Assembly: GCA_019359435.1 (NCBI GenBank)
Contig: JAHHHI010000077.1
Span: forward strand, 27,418 to 91,417
Direction: 5' to 3'
Origin: Kaiparowitsia implicata GSE-PSE-MK54-09C
GTDB taxonomy: Bacteria > Cyanobacteriota > Cyanobacteriia > Elainellales > Elainellaceae
DNA length: 64,000 bases
The notes beneath the pieces were generated by a model that was not told where the DNA came from, did no database searches, and saw only the letters and a list, made by a program, of their open reading frames with translations. Shown here piece by piece: positions 38,378-50,219 of the stretch (the first letter of the stretch is position 1; every line of letters starts with the position of its first letter). A program made the translations under genes and the position numbers.

Positions 38378-38451
38378 TCGGGATGGCGGGATTCGAACCC
38401 ACGGCCCCTTCGTCCCGAACGAAGTGCGCTACCAAGCTGCGCTACATCCCG
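38378..38451 (-). tRNA. tRNA-Pro (anticodon CGG)
   Basis: A complete cloverleaf on the minus strand: acceptor CGGGATG/CATCCCG, D arm GCGC-AGCTTGGTA-GCGC, anticodon stem CTTCG/CGAAG with loop TTCGGGA, T arm GTGGG-TTCGAAT-CCCGC, discriminator A; no CCA encoded. Its 3' end faces the integrase remnant, typical of an attachment site. I did not find a second copy of the 3' end at the far side of the element. Confidence 0.93.
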
Positions 38452-38617
38452 TAGCTGCATACTCTAGACTATCACACCTGCCTACAGGGCGATCGCTCCA
38501 GCACCGTGCGGCATTTCCTCAGCCCCAAACCACAGCCCCAAACTGCAGCCCAGCCATGGGCAAGAGCGGTCGCTGCTAAAATAATCAGTGAACTATTATG
38601 TAGTGTAGGCAATCCGC

Positions 38618-39541
38618 GTGACCGTTACTCCGCAAAAGCCAGAGTGGTTAAGAGTGAAAGCGCCCCTGTGGGAGCGCGTCGGCAATGTAAAAGACATTTT
38701 GCGCGACCTAGAGCTGAATACGGTGTGCGAAGAAGCCTCGTGCCCCAACATTGGCGAGTGCTTTAGCCTAGGCACGGCGACGTTTTTGATTATGGGGCCT
38801 GCCTGCACCCGCGCTTGCCCGTACTGCGATATTGACTTTGAGAAAAAGCCCAAGCCCCTCGACCCCACTGAGCCCGCTCGCCTAGCAGAAGCAGTGCGCC
38901 GCATGAACCTAAACCATGTGGTGATTACGTCCGTTAACCGCGATGACCTGCCCGATGGCGGCGCAGCACAGTTTGCCCAGTGCATTGCAGCGGTGCGGCA
39001 GGTCTCTCCTCAGACCACAATTGAGGTGCTCATTCCAGATCTATGCGGCAACTGGGCGGCGCTCACGGCCATTTTGGCGGCCAACCCCGAGGTGATGAAC
39101 CACAATACCGAAACGGTGCCCCGACTCTATCGCCGGGTGCGCCCCCAAGGCAACTATGCGCGGACGCTAGAGCTGTTGGAGCGATCGCACGCTCAGGCAC
39201 CGTGGGTTTACACCAAGTCCGGCATTATGGTAGGGCTCGGCGAAACCGATGACGAAGTGCGGCAGGCCATGCGAGATCTGCGCGCCGTTCATTGCGACAT
39301 TCTCACCATTGGGCAATATTTGCAGCCCAGCGCCAAACACTTGCAGGTGCAAGGCTTTGTGACGCCTGAGCAGTTCCAGGCCTGGCAGCACTATGGAGAA
39401 TCCATTGGCTTTTTGCAGGTGGTGTCGTCGCCGCTCACCCGCAGTTCCTATCATGCAGAACAGGTGCGATCGCTCATGCAGCAGTATCCCCGAGGGCGAT
39501 CGCACAACCCACATTCACCCTCCCATCCACAATCGCTATAG
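38618..39541 (+). CDS. lipA: Lipoyl synthase
   Basis: 307 residues. This radical-SAM enzyme inserts two sulfurs into octanoyl groups on lipoyl-carrier proteins. The auxiliary cluster cysteines are C37, C42 and C48 ([12 protein letters not shown]), the radical-SAM CX3CX2C is C63, C67 and C70 (CTRACPYC), and the C-terminal RSSY motif is present ([11 protein letters not shown]). GTG 38618 is the start. The tail past RSSY ends in a short His/Ser/Pro stretch. It is convergent with htpG, with which it shares a terminator. Confidence 0.95.
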   Translation: MTVTPQKPEWLRVKAPLWERVGNVKDILRDLELNTVCEEASCPNIGECFSLGTATFLIMGPACTRACPYCDIDFEKKPKPLDPTEPARLAEAVRRMNLNHVVITSVNRDDLPDGGAAQFAQCIAAVRQVSPQTTIEVLIPDLCGNWAALTAILAANPEVMNHNTETVPRLYRRVRPQGNYARTLELLERSHAQAPWVYTKSGIMVGLGETDDEVRQAMRDLRAVHCDILTIGQYLQPSAKHLQVQGFVTPEQFQAWQHYGESIGFLQVVSSPLTRSSYHAEQVRSLMQQYPRGRSHNPHSPSHPQSL

Positions 39542-39569
39542 CCACAATCGCTATAGAAAACGCGATCAA

Positions 39570-39615
39570 ACCAAAGCGGGTTGCAATCTCTCAGAGATTG
39601 CCCACCCGCTTTGGT
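39570..39615. terminator. Bidirectional terminator lipA / htpG
   Basis: ACCAAAGCGGGT (39570-39581) pairs exactly with ACCCGCTTTGGT (39604-39615), with an inner stem GCAATCTCT/AGAGATTGC. A TTTTGG run follows on the plus strand. It stands between the convergent lipA and htpG genes. Confidence 0.8.
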
Positions 39616-39660
39616 TTTGGATAGAAGAGGGAGAGAGGACGGAACAGGACAAACCCGCCC

Positions 39661-41676
39661 TTATTTGGTCAGCCGCGTCAGCACTTGGTTCGACCGCTCC
39701 ACAAACGCCTTCATGCCATCGGCATCAAACCCTTTCTGGGCCATCAGCGCCAAGTCATAGATATGCTGGCAGAGCAGCGTGGCCAGTTCTCCCGAGGGCG
39801 ACGAACCCTTGCCTGTGATCACCGCAGACTGATTCAGGCTCAGCAGATTTTGCACCAGCGGGTGGGCCGTGTTCACCAGCAGCGTGTGCTCCTCAGGGAA
39901 TTCCACCGCCTGCTGTTGCAGCATGGCCGTCATTTCTTGCAGGCGGCGCAGTTGCTCTGGCAGCAGCACCATTGCGGGCGGTGCCGCTTCTGCATTCTCA
40001 GCCTTAAGCGCTTCAGTGCGGATGGTGACCTTGGGCTTATTCAGCGCCTGCTGAAATAGCTCCTTCACCTGCTCACTGCGGGTCTTGTTCGTGGTAGGGT
40101 CCACAATGTCATCGGCACGCTCTTTATCGAGCAAGGTGTCGTCTAGGTCAGAATCAACCCGAGAGAACCGCACATCGGTATATTCCCGCTCTAAAAAGCT
40201 GATGAAGTGCCCATCAATGAAGGAATCCATAAACAGCACTTCTAGCCCTTGGCTCCGGTGCAGCTCGACATAGGTGGCCTGCCCTGCCGCATCGGTGGCG
40301 TAGTAAACGCGGTTTGCGTGACGGGTCTTGTTGCGCTCTAGATAGTCCTTCAGGGTGGTGTAGCTGTTGCCATCCAGTTGGTCTAGCGTCGCCGCAGGCG
40401 CAGTAGACGTGGGCTCAACCGGCTGCCACATATCTCCCTCTTCAGACTGCACCTGCACATCGGCGGGTGCTATGTCGCTCGCGATGGCCTGAGTTGCCGC
40501 TGTTGGCGCGGCCCCAGTGGTGCGGAAGATCAGGATATCTTCCACCTGCTTTTTGAACTTGTCGTCGTTCATCGAGCCGAACTTGACGAAGGTGCCGAGG
40601 TCTTGCCAGCTCTTGATGTAAGCAGTGCGATCGTCGCGATACAGCTCTTTGAGGCGATCGCCCACCTTCTTCGCAATGTAATCCGCAATCTTTCTAACCG
40701 TGCGGTCAGCCTGCAAAAAGCTGCGAGACACATTCAGGGGAATGTCGGAGCTGTCGATGACCCCACGCAGCGGCATCAAAAAGCGAGGAATCACTTCCTC
40801 ACAGTTGTCGCTGACAAACACCTGATTGCAGAACAGCTTAATCTGCCCCTTCGACACATCCACATCGGGCTTCAGCTTGGGAAAGTAGAGAATGCCGTTG
40901 ACCACAAAGGGATAGTCAGTGTTGAGGTGCACCCACAGCAGCGGCTCCTCCTGAAAAGGATAGAGATAGCTATAAAACTCCTGATAATCCTCAGGCGTGA
41001 GGCTGCTGGGCGATTCCTTCCACGGCGCTTTTTGGCGGTTGATTTGCTCCCCACCCAAGTGAATGGGCACCGGCATAAAGTCGCAGTATTTAGTGATCAG
41101 CGCCTTTATGCGAAACTCTTCCAGGTATTCAAGCTCGTCCTCCATCAGGTGCAGCGTGATGGTGGTGCCGCGCGTCGTGTGAGACGACTCACTTAACTCA
41201 AACTGGGTCGAGCCATCGCACGACCAGTGCACCGCTTGCGCTCCATCTCGATAGGATAGGGTGTCGATTTCTACCTGATTCGCCACCATAAAGGAGGAGT
41301 AGAAGCCGAGCCCAAAGTGACCAATAATTTGCTGATCAGTACTGTTCTTGTACTTATCAACAAACTCTTCAGCACTAGAAAACGCCACCTGGTTGATGTA
41401 TTTCTTCACCTCATCCGCCGTCATGCCAATGCCAGTGTCAGAGACGGACAGGGTTTTATTCTCTTTGTCGATCGTGATTTCAATCAGTGGCTCGCCCAGT
41501 TCACCCGAGACCTCGCCCGAAAACGACACCATCCGCAGCTTTTGAATGGCGTCTACGGCATTCGATACCAGCTCGCGCAGAAAAATCTCATGGTCGGAAT
41601 AGAGCCATTTTTTGATGATCGGAAAAATATTCTCAGTGTGAATTGAGATATTGCCCTGTTCCAAAATCGTGGTCAT
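39661..41676 (-). CDS. htpG: Hsp90-family chaperone HtpG
   Basis: 671 residues. The N-terminal GHKL ATPase motifs are clear (LVSNAVDAIQKLR, VSDTGIGMTADEV, IGHFGLGFYSSFM). The middle domain includes the catalytic-loop Arg region (IPLNVSRSFLQ), and a C-terminal dimerisation domain follows. ATG 41676. It assists folding under heat and light stress, in cyanobacteria including phycobilisome linkers. It shares a terminator with lipA, with a 750-base upstream region for stress control. Confidence 0.96.
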   Translation of the reverse strand: MTTILEQGNISIHTENIFPIIKKWLYSDHEIFLRELVSNAVDAIQKLRMVSFSGEVSGELGEPLIEITIDKENKTLSVSDTGIGMTADEVKKYINQVAFSSAEEFVDKYKNSTDQQIIGHFGLGFYSSFMVANQVEIDTLSYRDGAQAVHWSCDGSTQFELSESSHTTRGTTITLHLMEDELEYLEEFRIKALITKYCDFMPVPIHLGGEQINRQKAPWKESPSSLTPEDYQEFYSYLYPFQEEPLLWVHLNTDYPFVVNGILYFPKLKPDVDVSKGQIKLFCNQVFVSDNCEEVIPRFLMPLRGVIDSSDIPLNVSRSFLQADRTVRKIADYIAKKVGDRLKELYRDDRTAYIKSWQDLGTFVKFGSMNDDKFKKQVEDILIFRTTGAAPTAATQAIASDIAPADVQVQSEEGDMWQPVEPTSTAPAATLDQLDGNSYTTLKDYLERNKTRHANRVYYATDAAGQATYVELHRSQGLEVLFMDSFIDGHFISFLEREYTDVRFSRVDSDLDDTLLDKERADDIVDPTTNKTRSEQVKELFQQALNKPKVTIRTEALKAENAEAAPPAMVLLPEQLRRLQEMTAMLQQQAVEFPEEHTLLVNTAHPLVQNLLSLNQSAVITGKGSSPSGELATLLCQHIYDLALMAQKGFDADGMKAFVERSNQVLTRLTK

Positions 41677-42432
41677 AGGTCTGCTTTCGTTAGGATTCGT
41701 GAGTACTAGAGGAGTTAGCGGTCTTTAGTCGTCTTTAACTTGAGTCGTCTTGGCCTTGAACGGTGTGGAATTGCAAAGTTTAGCTGGGGAGGCAACCTCC
41801 ACAAAATCTCTAAGATCTCAAAGTTGGGGAAACGCCACTTCTGAGGGAATGGAGTTAGACTAAACGGCTGCGTGCCGAATGCAGCATGTCCAGTTAGTCT
41901 TAGTCCAGTTAGTCCATTGGATTCAGCTCTGGTTAGATCCAAATTAGATCCAGCTAGTCAAACCCAGCTAGCCCTATTAAATTATTAAATAAAGTTAGGG
42001 CAAGGTCTGAAAAGATGTGGATAACCCTACTCGGTCTTTTCTTCTCGCCAGCTCTCCCATTTTTGCGGGCTGTGTCAGCAGAGCCTATCCACCATGCCGC
42101 CAGCTTCGTGATTCGTTACAAATTGGGGTTGAGATGGGCCGTGCGATCGCCCTATCTTTCAGCGCTATCAGGAACTACATCGCCGCCGCCGCCAGCCATT
42201 CAAAGAATTCCTACTTCTAGAGGAAGATAGGCGCTCAGGGCGAGTTAGACCCCTGGGGTGATTCAGAAGACAGGGCAAAGACGGTACAACAGATTACATT
42301 ACAGGCTAGCAGAGAGAATAGCTGCCCAAGAAATACAAATCTGCAGTGGCCCAGTGTGGCGTCTGCAGTTTCTATGATGGGTGGTTCGGGTCTTCACCGC
42401 TCTCAGGCTTAAACACTTTGAGGTATTAATTT
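41677..42432. other. Spacer htpG / CsbD-like gene
   Basis: About 750 bases without a confident gene. Degenerate short repeats CCAGTTAGTC, TAGATCCA and CAGCTAG are clustered at 41890-41970, upstream of htpG. A weak 71-codon frame at 42015 shows no family and is not called. A promoter for each divergent gene is expected. Confidence 0.45.
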
Positions 42433-43005
42433 ATGCGATTTTCCCCAATTTTGGCTGATTTTGTGCGGCGAGGAGCGATCGCCGTAGCAACATCTGCCTG
42501 CGTTGCGCTGTTGGCATTGGGATGGCAAGGGGTGCTGCTGGTGCAAACACCAGGGGCGATCGCCGCTGAGCAGCCCGTTAAATCGTTGGTGGACAACGTG
42601 TTTGGTGCAGGCACCAACGACGAAGTGCAAGGGCAGTTCAACCAGACGGCTGGTCAAGCTGAGCGTCAGTTGGGCAAAGTCACGCAGCAAGCACAGGGTG
42701 CCGCTCAAGAAGCCAAGGGCAATGCGCAGCAAGGCATTGGCACCGCGCAGCGCGAACTGGGCAAGGTTTCGGGGCAGGTTGAGGGTGCAGCCCGACAAGC
42801 TCAGGGCAAGGCACAGCAAGGTGTAGGCACCGTTCAGCGTGAATTTGGCAAGGCATCAGGCCAAGTCGATGGCGCAGCTCAGCAAGCCCAAGGCGATGCT
42901 CAGCAAGCCGTTGGCGCGACCAAGCGAGCCGCCGAGCAAGCAGCGGATCAGGTGCAAGATGGCACCAAGTCCCTGGCCGATCGAATTAAGGAATTCTTTC
43001 GCTAA
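42433..43005 (+). CDS. Exported CsbD/LEA-like repeat protein
   Basis: 190 residues. A membrane-targeting N-terminus (residues 12-45, ending PGAIAAE) precedes a region of Gln/Ala/Gly-rich repeats of about 32 residues with the CsbD signature (VQGQFNQTAGQAERQLGKVT; repeated QGxAQQGxGTxQRExGKxSGQV). CsbD and LEA-type proteins are stress-induced, hydrophilic and often disordered. The repeats suggest internal duplication. It is followed 134 bases later by a second small exported protein of similar style. Confidence 0.7.
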   Translation: MRFSPILADFVRRGAIAVATSACVALLALGWQGVLLVQTPGAIAAEQPVKSLVDNVFGAGTNDEVQGQFNQTAGQAERQLGKVTQQAQGAAQEAKGNAQQGIGTAQRELGKVSGQVEGAARQAQGKAQQGVGTVQREFGKASGQVDGAAQQAQGDAQQAVGATKRAAEQAADQVQDGTKSLADRIKEFFR

Positions 43006-43139
43006 GGGTTAACCCTTGCGATTCCTTAAATCTTGATCAGTTTAAGATGCGACCGATTGTGAGAGTTCTCCTGCTCCTCTGCATGGACTCACCAACGTGT
43101 CGTACAGGTTAGTTCGATTTCATGTCAAAGGAGACCGTA

Positions 43140-43490
43140 ATGATTAGTCAAATTTCTCAGTTTATTCAGTCTGTGCGGGCGATCGCCCTTGCTTTGATGG
43201 TTGTCGTCGTGCTGTTCGTCAATGCGACCCCGGCTCTTGCCATTAGCAGCTCCCCTAGTGCCCCTTCAGATGGCGAAGCGCCGCTGAATAATATCTACGA
43301 CAAGGCAGAAAGAGCGCTAGAAAATGAGCCTCGCTCGATGAATGAGGTGCAAGACGAAGCGGGTAAAGGTCTGAACGAGGTGCAGGGTGATGCCGACCTC
43401 GACAAAATGAACCATGACGGCAACTCGCCAGAGGCCACCACCGCGAAGGAAAAAGTGGAAGACGCGCTAGACAATCTGTTTAATCGATAG
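43140..43490 (+). CDS. Small exported stress-type protein
   Basis: 116 residues from ATG 43140, which has ribosome site AAAGGAG nine bases upstream; the in-frame ATG 43122 precedes that site and is unlikely. The signal peptide ends NATPALA. The mature part is acidic and disordered, with a duplicated NEVQDEAGKGLNEVQGDADL motif. It looks like a short relative of the CsbD-like neighbour. Function unknown; dehydration or cold response is possible. Confidence 0.65.
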   Translation: MISQISQFIQSVRAIALALMVVVVLFVNATPALAISSSPSAPSDGEAPLNNIYDKAERALENEPRSMNEVQDEAGKGLNEVQGDADLDKMNHDGNSPEATTAKEKVEDALDNLFNR

Positions 43491-43639
43491 ACTGCTTAGT
43501 ACCGGCATTAGCATCCACAGTGGTGTGAATAAATTGAATCGCTGGAGTCACTCCGCTTAGCGTTGGGTGACCTGTGGCATCTGCGCTTGGCGTGGATGCC
43601 ACAGCTTTTTGTAACTGCGGCTCTCATCTAGAGCTGGCC

Positions 43640-44755
43640 TTAAAGCTGGGCTCCGCGATATCGCATTTTGCGCTTTAGCGCATAGATATCGGCCAGCCTC
43701 GGCATATCGCCCAATCGCCCCAGCACAATCAGCGTATCCCCTTCTTGAATCATCACCTTGCCTTCAGGACTGGTGAGAGTGGCACCGTCATCGCGCCGCA
43801 GCGCCACGATGATAAAGGCGCTGTTCACACTCACTTCCAGATCTTTGATCAGATGCCCAATCATGGGCGATTCGCTGGTAATCGCTAGTTCTTCAATTTG
43901 CAAATCTATTTTTGCCAGCAGTTCATTGAGGGTATTGCTGCCATCGTTGCGATCCAAAAAATCTAGCGTGGTGGGATGGGTAATCATATGGGCAATGCGC
44001 ATTGCCCCAATGGTTGCGGGCAGCACGACATGATCTGCGCCAGCCAGCCGCAGCTTGCGCTCTGTGGTGGGATATTCGCCCCGTGCCAGAATGATCAGGC
44101 CGGGGTTAATGCCCCGCGCCGTTAGGGTAATAAACACATTGGCGGCATCATCGGGCAGTACAGTTGCGAGAAACTTGGCATGTTGAATGCCTGCAAGCTC
44201 CAGCACATCGTCTTCAGTCGCATTGCCGACTAGCACCAAGTAGCCAAGTTCTTGGGCCTCGGTGGCGCGATCGCCGCTGTTATCAATTACCACAAAGGGC
44301 TGCCTGGCCTCAGCCATTTCCCGAGCCAAAATTTGACCCATCCGGCCAAAGCCGCAAATCACCACATGCTGATTTAGGGCCTCGATTGATTTGATCATGC
44401 GTCTTATCCCTAATGCTCGGTTGATTTCGCCTTCGGTAATCATTTGCACCAGCCCACCAACGGCATAGACCACCGACGAGGTGCCTGCCACAATCACCAA
44501 CATAGTAAACACGCGAAGACTCGGGGTGTTGATGGGCTGCACTTCCCCGAACCCCACCCCAAACACGGTAATGATGACTTGATAGAGCGCGTCTAAAAAT
44601 GACCAGCCCAGAATGATGTATCCCACCGTGGCAATCACGATGGTCATGATAAATAACATCACGCCAGTCAAAACGCGGCGAAATGATTGTGGCATAGTCG
44701 GCAACGCCCAACGAAATAGACCGAATGCAACAGGCGAAGTGCTATCCCTCATCAT
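43640..44755 (-). CDS. Two-helix potassium-channel-like protein with RCK (TrkA-N/TrkA-C) domains
   Basis: 371 residues with the MthK plan: two membrane helices (about 26-52 and 83-105) around a pore loop, then a Rossmann RCK domain (VVICGFGRMG, residues 131-140) and a TrkA-C domain near the end (DLEVSVNSAFIIVALRR). The filter at residues 63-71 reads TVFGVGFGE, not the canonical TVGYGD, so selectivity may be altered or relaxed. The RCK ring would gate the pore with nucleotide or cation. ATG 44755 is used; ATG 44695 would lose the first basic segment. Located in the plasma or thylakoid membrane. Confidence 0.8.
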   Translation of the reverse strand: MMRDSTSPVAFGLFRWALPTMPQSFRRVLTGVMLFIMTIVIATVGYIILGWSFLDALYQVIITVFGVGFGEVQPINTPSLRVFTMLVIVAGTSSVVYAVGGLVQMITEGEINRALGIRRMIKSIEALNQHVVICGFGRMGQILAREMAEARQPFVVIDNSGDRATEAQELGYLVLVGNATEDDVLELAGIQHAKFLATVLPDDAANVFITLTARGINPGLIILARGEYPTTERKLRLAGADHVVLPATIGAMRIAHMITHPTTLDFLDRNDGSNTLNELLAKIDLQIEELAITSESPMIGHLIKDLEVSVNSAFIIVALRRDDGATLTSPEGKVMIQEGDTLIVLGRLGDMPRLADIYALKRKMRYRGAQL

Positions 44756-44990
44756 TGCACTATATTTTCAGTGCAGAGATGTCAATGCCGCTGGCGCTAA
44801 AGGGTCTCTCGTATTCGAGCAACGGGTTGGGGCAGCAGGTTGGGCGATCGCCCAAGCCGCGTTCAAAGCGTATTGTGCATGATTAGTCATCTGAAGGTTC
44901 TTCATGCCTCAGACGGCCTATGATTCTGGGGCGTCTAGGACGTAGCAACGCCTACAGCCCAAGGCTTTTGGCCGGAATTGATGACACGCC

Positions 44991-45470
44991 CTAGGGTTTT
45001 GGCTCTAGCTCTAGCGGTGTTTCGTCTGCGTCTGCTTCGGCTAGGCGGCTTTCGAGCTGTTGCTTCTCGCGATTGAGGGTTTCTTCAAGCTGCTGAATCT
45101 GGTCTTGACGCGCTTCGAGTTCGAGCGATCGCCGCCCTAGTTCTTGACTCTTCATAGTCAGAGACTGCCGCCATTGCTCTACCCGCTGCACCTCCTGATG
45201 CAACGACTCAGGCGACAGGCCAATCGCTAAAAACTGCCGCACCAAATCGAGCACCCAATCTTTGGCATCTACAATTTCTTTAACTTTTTGCGTCGTCGTC
45301 AGGCGTACCAACACTAACGCGCCAGCGTTGAACGGTTCAGCCTCCGGAGCCAGAACAACGCTATCCCCATTGAGCGTGATCCAGATATGCTCAGCTTTTT
45401 GGTGAGCCAGCAATTGCAGAGATGGTGAACTATCAGAATCTTGTTTTAGCACCTGAGCCAGGTAGCGCAT
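44991..45470 (-). CDS. Conserved cyanobacterial coiled-coil protein
   Basis: 159 residues from ATG 45470 (MRYLAQVLKQ); ATG 45491 adds seven. A small N-terminal globular region (LQLLAHQKAEHIWITLNGDS, AGALVLVRLT) is followed by a long coiled coil (residues about 85-145: VQRVEQWRQSLTMKSQEL). It is a soluble cyanobacterial protein of unknown function. The pattern is familiar across the phylum, but I cannot assign a name. Confidence 0.6.
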   Translation of the reverse strand: MRYLAQVLKQDSDSSPSLQLLAHQKAEHIWITLNGDSVVLAPEAEPFNAGALVLVRLTTTQKVKEIVDAKDWVLDLVRQFLAIGLSPESLHQEVQRVEQWRQSLTMKSQELGRRSLELEARQDQIQQLEETLNREKQQLESRLAEADADETPLELEPKP

Positions 45471-45570
45471 GGGAATATCGGGATATATCATTCCTCAGAT
45501 GACAAGTATAACGCCCCACACCTCGTCCCGTATGTGGATTCCGATCTCTTTCTATAAAGATTTCGGGCGT

Positions 45571-45637
45571 TGCCTAACGTTAGTTTGGGTTAAGAGGGTT
45601 TGAGCTTATCTCGAACTCAGGTTGCCTACGGTAGGCC
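45571..45637. repeat. Palindromic intergenic repeat, copy B
   Basis: AGTTTGGGTTAAGAGGGTTT followed by GAGCTTATCTCGAACTCAGG. The first part matches copies A, C, D and E; the second matches the tail of copy E (GAGATTATCTCGGACTCATG). It lacks the GC-rich hairpin of the other copies, so it is probably a deletion form. Confidence 0.55.
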
Positions 45638-45746
45638 TCTATCACTTAGCCACGAGTATTGTTGCAAGCGCCGCACACTGCATGGCACTCATACCAATAC
45701 CCGTGGCTGACCTCAGCAAAACATGTGTAGATCAGGAATACCGATG

Positions 45747-48938
<3,192 letters not shown>

Positions 48939-49008
48939 GACGGGTTATACAACGACGCAATTACTCTTACATACGTTACAAGAATTTTGCGGTGTTGGCG
49001 TGGGTCAA

Positions 49009-49056
49009 TTATCGCCAGAGATGAATCGTGTGGCGGCAATTCATCTCTGGCGATAA
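49009..49056. promoter_or_regulatory. 18-bp perfect hairpin upstream of valS
   Basis: TTATCGCCAGAGATGAAT (49009-49026) is exactly mirrored at 49039-49056 with a 12-base loop. It lies 70-118 bases upstream of the valS start, so it may be part of the valS leader. It is not a T-box by eye. It could also be an unrelated palindromic repeat. Confidence 0.45.
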
Positions 49057-49296
49057 CCTGTGCATCTCTATGCCAGCAGCGTAGAGAGAACCCGGTTTAT
49101 GGGCATTCTCATGTTGTTTGGGATTCCGAATATTTAGATATTGAGGGATTCAGAGTAGGCAGATTCATATTCACCATGGCTGATCTCAGGATGATTTTGA
49201 GTCGCGCTAATGCTCCTCGCCAGATCCTGCATCAAAATTTATGATTCCAATCAGCAGTCCAACCTTTCCTGTACCTTTCACAACCCTGTGTTGGTT

Positions 49297-49405
49297 CAGC
49301 TCAAGCCCTTAACGGGTCACGCGCGTTGCACACAACACATTAAGGGTTTTGGGGCACTGCGCGCTGCACGGTGCCCCAAAACCGTCCTAACTCGAGCTGA
49401 GAGGT
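49297..49405. repeat. Palindromic intergenic repeat, copy C
   Basis: The core hairpin TTTTGGGGCAC (49347-49357) / GTGCCCCAAAA (49371-49381) is followed by CCGTCCTAACTCGAGCTGA. The reverse complement holds the shared unit CAGCTCGAGTTAGGACGGTT. An outer CCCTTAA/TTAAGGG pair adds a second palindrome upstream. Confidence 0.6.
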
Positions 49406-49545
49406 TACAAATTTATTGCTGAGGGGAGAACTCTTCTACCCAGGGGTCTCTCTATATTGGATAGAGGTGGTGCAAAGTCATTTGCTGTGTTGGACGAGCT
49501 AGACGACATTCAGACAATCTATAGTTGACAATTTACGCTCTCGTT

Positions 49546-49899
49546 ATGAACCAAGAATTTATTCACCTTGATCCAGACAATGTTTCTCATGAGTTGTTGA
49601 TTGCCATTTGTGACGCTGCAGATGTGATCGCCTGCGAGTGTCCGGGGTATTTGGCGCGGTTACTGCGGCAGGTGCAGTCGTTCCGAACCTATACGCTGCG
49701 CTGTATTGAGCAGTTTCCTGAAGACACGGAAACCCATGAGTGGTTGAGCGATCGCGCCATGGAAGCTGAAAAGCTATTAGCCCGAACCATGATAGACCTG
49801 ATGAACCGAGAGGGCCTTATTGATGATCAGAATCAGGTGATGCTCTCTAAGCTATCTGCACGAGCCCGAGAGATTGCGATGACTCAACTGGGTGGGTAA
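49546..49899 (+). CDS. Conserved hypothetical cyanobacterial protein
   Basis: 117 residues from ATG 49546 (MNQEFIHLDPDNVSHELLIA); TTG 49525 is in frame but less likely. It is all helical by appearance, with a cysteine pair (IACECPGYLARLLRQVQSF) and another Cys (YTLRCIEQF). There is no signal peptide or membrane segment. I cannot name a function. It is isolated, facing the convergent NACHT gene. Confidence 0.55.
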   Translation: MNQEFIHLDPDNVSHELLIAICDAADVIACECPGYLARLLRQVQSFRTYTLRCIEQFPEDTETHEWLSDRAMEAEKLLARTMIDLMNREGLIDDQNQVMLSKLSARAREIAMTQLGG

Positions 49900-50219
49900 A
49901 TGCTGATTGGGTAAATGCTGATGCTGTGGTCAGGTAGCGCTGCTAGATTGGGCTGTCAGCACAGAACAACTTCTTTGAGTCTTTGAAGCCAGATCATGCT
50001 TTCCATTTTTTGACCTACAGGCTTGGCTGTGCGCAATACAAATGGACAAATGGAGATTTGTCTTGATTGCGCACTCAAGTTTGGGCAATGCCCTGAGAAA
50101 TATCCACGAAATATCCACTCGGAATATTGGTGTGGAATGTCTTAAGAAACCCCGTTTTAATGCAACATTACAATCACCTGACTATCACCTAATTCGAGAC
50201 TCTGATATTACGTGGAGTA
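49900..50219. other. Gene-free spacer between convergent genes
   Basis: No gene or strong terminator is visible. A direct TGGGTAAATGCTGAT repeat occurs at about 49894-49925, and TTTGGGCAATGCCC-type sequence near 50090. Overall AT-rich. Confidence 0.35.

Larger units (their letters stand above)
48939..49545. other. Spacer with valS leader hairpin and palindromic repeat copy C
   Basis: No gene is seen. It holds the 18-bp perfect hairpin at 49009-49056 and the repeat at 49297-49405. The start region of the conserved unknown gene at 49546 follows. Confidence 0.5.

Noticed and set aside
36371..38378. Left attachment repeat matching the tRNA-Pro 3' end
   Set aside because: I looked for a second TTCGAATCCCGCC-like copy left of the integrase and saw none; boundary left open.
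40603..41196. 197-codon plus-strand frame opposite htpG
   Set aside because: Antisense shadow of a clearly conserved gene.
42015..42230. Short frame with a signal-like start upstream of the CsbD-like gene
   Set aside because: Two overlapping frames compete, neither with a family or good start; kept as spacer.
49009..49056. T-box leader for valS
   Set aside because: No specifier loop or T-box sequence visible; T-boxes are not typical of cyanobacteria.
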